Shown here piece by piece: positions 63,191 through 64,000 of a stretch of 64,000 nt of DNA (position 1 is the stretch's first letter; the number at the start of each line of letters is the position of its first letter). The stretch lies in contig NZ_JADBHF010000004.1 of assembly GCF_017808105.1 (NCBI RefSeq), positions 186,001 to 250,000 of the forward strand, in the 5' to 3' direction. The position numbers and the translations under genes are program-made. The DNA is from Brevibacterium renqingii (lineage in GTDB: Bacteria > Actinomycetota > Actinomycetes > Actinomycetales > Brevibacteriaceae). The notes under the pieces were generated by a model that was given only the letters and a program-made list of their open reading frames with translations, was not told the DNA's origin and made no database searches.

Positions 63191-63230
63191 GCCATGGTGA
63201 CAATGGCGGAAGTCATTCGGAGTCGACAGC

Positions 63231-64000
63231 ATGCCGATAGTGCATAATCCCCATCGCAATGCCATCGACCGCGTGCTCGTGGCCTACCTCGCGGCTCTGC
63301 TCGTCGGCACAGGCCTGTTGATGCTGCCCGTCGCGACCTCCACCCCAGGCGAAATCTCCCTGCTGTCTGCGCTCTTCACTGCCACCTCGGCGATCAGCAT
63401 CACGGGTCTGGAAGTGCTCACGACCGGCAGCGATTTCACGTTCTTCGGCCAAGCCGTGATCCTCGGTCTCATCCAAGCCGGCGGGCTCGGCGTCCTCCTG
63501 CTCACCACTCTGCTGGCCATGCTCGTTGCGGGAAAGGCCGGTCTCAGGCTCCGGGAGTCGGCCGCCGTCGAGGCCAAGACCTCCGCGATCGGAGGCGTCG
63601 GTCCGATGGTGCTGCGCATCATCGGCCTGACCGTCGTCACTGAGGCCATCGTCGCGGTGCTGCTGTTCCTGCGTTTCTTCACCCACTACGGCGAACAGGC
63701 GGGGAACGCGGTGTGGGAGGGGGTGTTCAATGCGGTCTCGGCGTTCAACAACGCCGGCTTCGGTCTCCGCTCCAACAGTTTCGCCGACTACGCCGCCGAC
63801 CCCTTCGTGTGCGGGCCCATCGCCGCGGCGATCATCCTCGGCGGGCTCGGGTATCCGGTGTTCGTCGAGATCGTCCGCCGCTACCGGGCTCCGCTGATGT
63901 GGAGTATGACGACGCGTGCGGTGGTCGTCGCGACTCCCGTGCTGCTCCTGGCCGGCACCGTGTTCATCGCCGCCGTCGAATGGAACAATCCCGGCACTCT
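63231..64000 (+). CDS. TrkH/KtrB potassium transporter, partial (cut by window end)
   Basis: N-terminal 256 residues or so of a K+ transporter pore subunit; the frame stays open at the last base. AYLAALLVGTGLLMLPVA is the first helix. TATSAISITGLEVLTTG (about 47-63) is the first pore loop with the TGL filter variant. GLIQAGGLGVLLLTTLLAML follows, and FNAVSAFNNAGFGLRSNSF (about 166-184) is the second pore loop. GGLGYPVFVEI marks the next helix. CGGAG is 8 bases before the ATG. A TrkA/KtrA regulatory gene may follow outside the window. Confidence 0.9.
   Translation, partial: MPIVHNPHRNAIDRVLVAYLAALLVGTGLLMLPVATSTPGEISLLSALFTATSAISITGLEVLTTGSDFTFFGQAVILGLIQAGGLGVLLLTTLLAMLVAGKAGLRLRESAAVEAKTSAIGGVGPMVLRIIGLTVVTEAIVAVLLFLRFFTHYGEQAGNAVWEGVFNAVSAFNNAGFGLRSNSFADYAADPFVCGPIAAAIILGGLGYPVFVEIVRRYRAPLMWSMTTRAVVVATPVLLLAGTVFIAAVEWNNPGT

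Noticed and set aside
1..64000. Search for CRISPR arrays, insertion sequences, tRNA or rRNA genes and phage attachment sites
   Set aside because: No regularly spaced repeats, transposase or integrase motifs, or cloverleaf-like sequences were noticed by eye; short tRNAs could still be missed without a computed search.

Overview
The window is GC-rich, densely coded actinobacterial DNA, most likely from the order Micrococcales. Brevibacterium is my best guess. I base this on codon usage, on the ANTAR, Rv2629-like, alkyltransferase-like and DUF2267 proteins, and on a very large set of polyol-phosphate (teichoic acid type) genes. No rRNA, tRNA, CRISPR array, transposase or integrase was seen.

Layout. 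0-16.6 kb is a mixed set of housekeeping and stress genes: a DUF4383 membrane protein, a metallo-beta-lactamase-fold hydrolase, a hemerythrin, a PTH2-like protein, an MFS carrier, an Aes-type esterase, an AI-2E family/ATL/BrkB row, a PAP2 membrane enzyme, a frameshifted secreted phospholipase-D-like gene, a DEAD-box helicase, a photolyase and an Rv2629-like ribosome-associated protein. 16.6-22.8 kb is one minus-strand operon. A fused XRE-TetR regulator leads it, followed by a peptide-type ABC importer: binding lipoprotein, two permeases and a double ATPase.

23-49.7 kb is the accessory heart of the window, a cell-wall glycopolymer locus. It holds two tandem Stealth phosphotransferases, three separate CDP-polyol phosphotransferase-family proteins, a 1207-residue protein in which a membrane-anchored polyol-phosphate transferase occurs twice, an IspD-SDR fusion that should make a CDP-polyol, TagD for CDP-glycerol and a CDP-alcohol phosphotransferase. 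It also has three polysaccharide pyruvyltransferase-family proteins, two GT2 and one GT4 glycosyltransferases, and an OafA-like O-acyltransferase. A second GT4 paralogue lies apart at 57-59 kb. Read together, these genes predict a poly(polyol phosphate) wall polymer carrying sugars, acyl groups and pyruvate ketals. Neither an exporter (TarGH type) nor a linkage-unit enzyme is in the window. The segment around 34-38 kb looks poorer in GC than the rest.

49.9-64 kb returns to general genes: a GAF-ANTAR regulator, DUF2267, an aldo/keto reductase, a dicarboxylate symporter, a lone cytochrome oxidase subunit I, CorA, a CPBP protease-like protein, a glycerophosphodiesterase, a pyrimidine-reductase-like protein, a flavin reductase, a CinA-type amidase and the start of a TrkH potassium transporter that runs off the end. 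Several genes at 59-63 kb have a TAnnnT hexamer 6-7 bases before the start codon and no Shine-Dalgarno sequence, which suggests leaderless transcripts.
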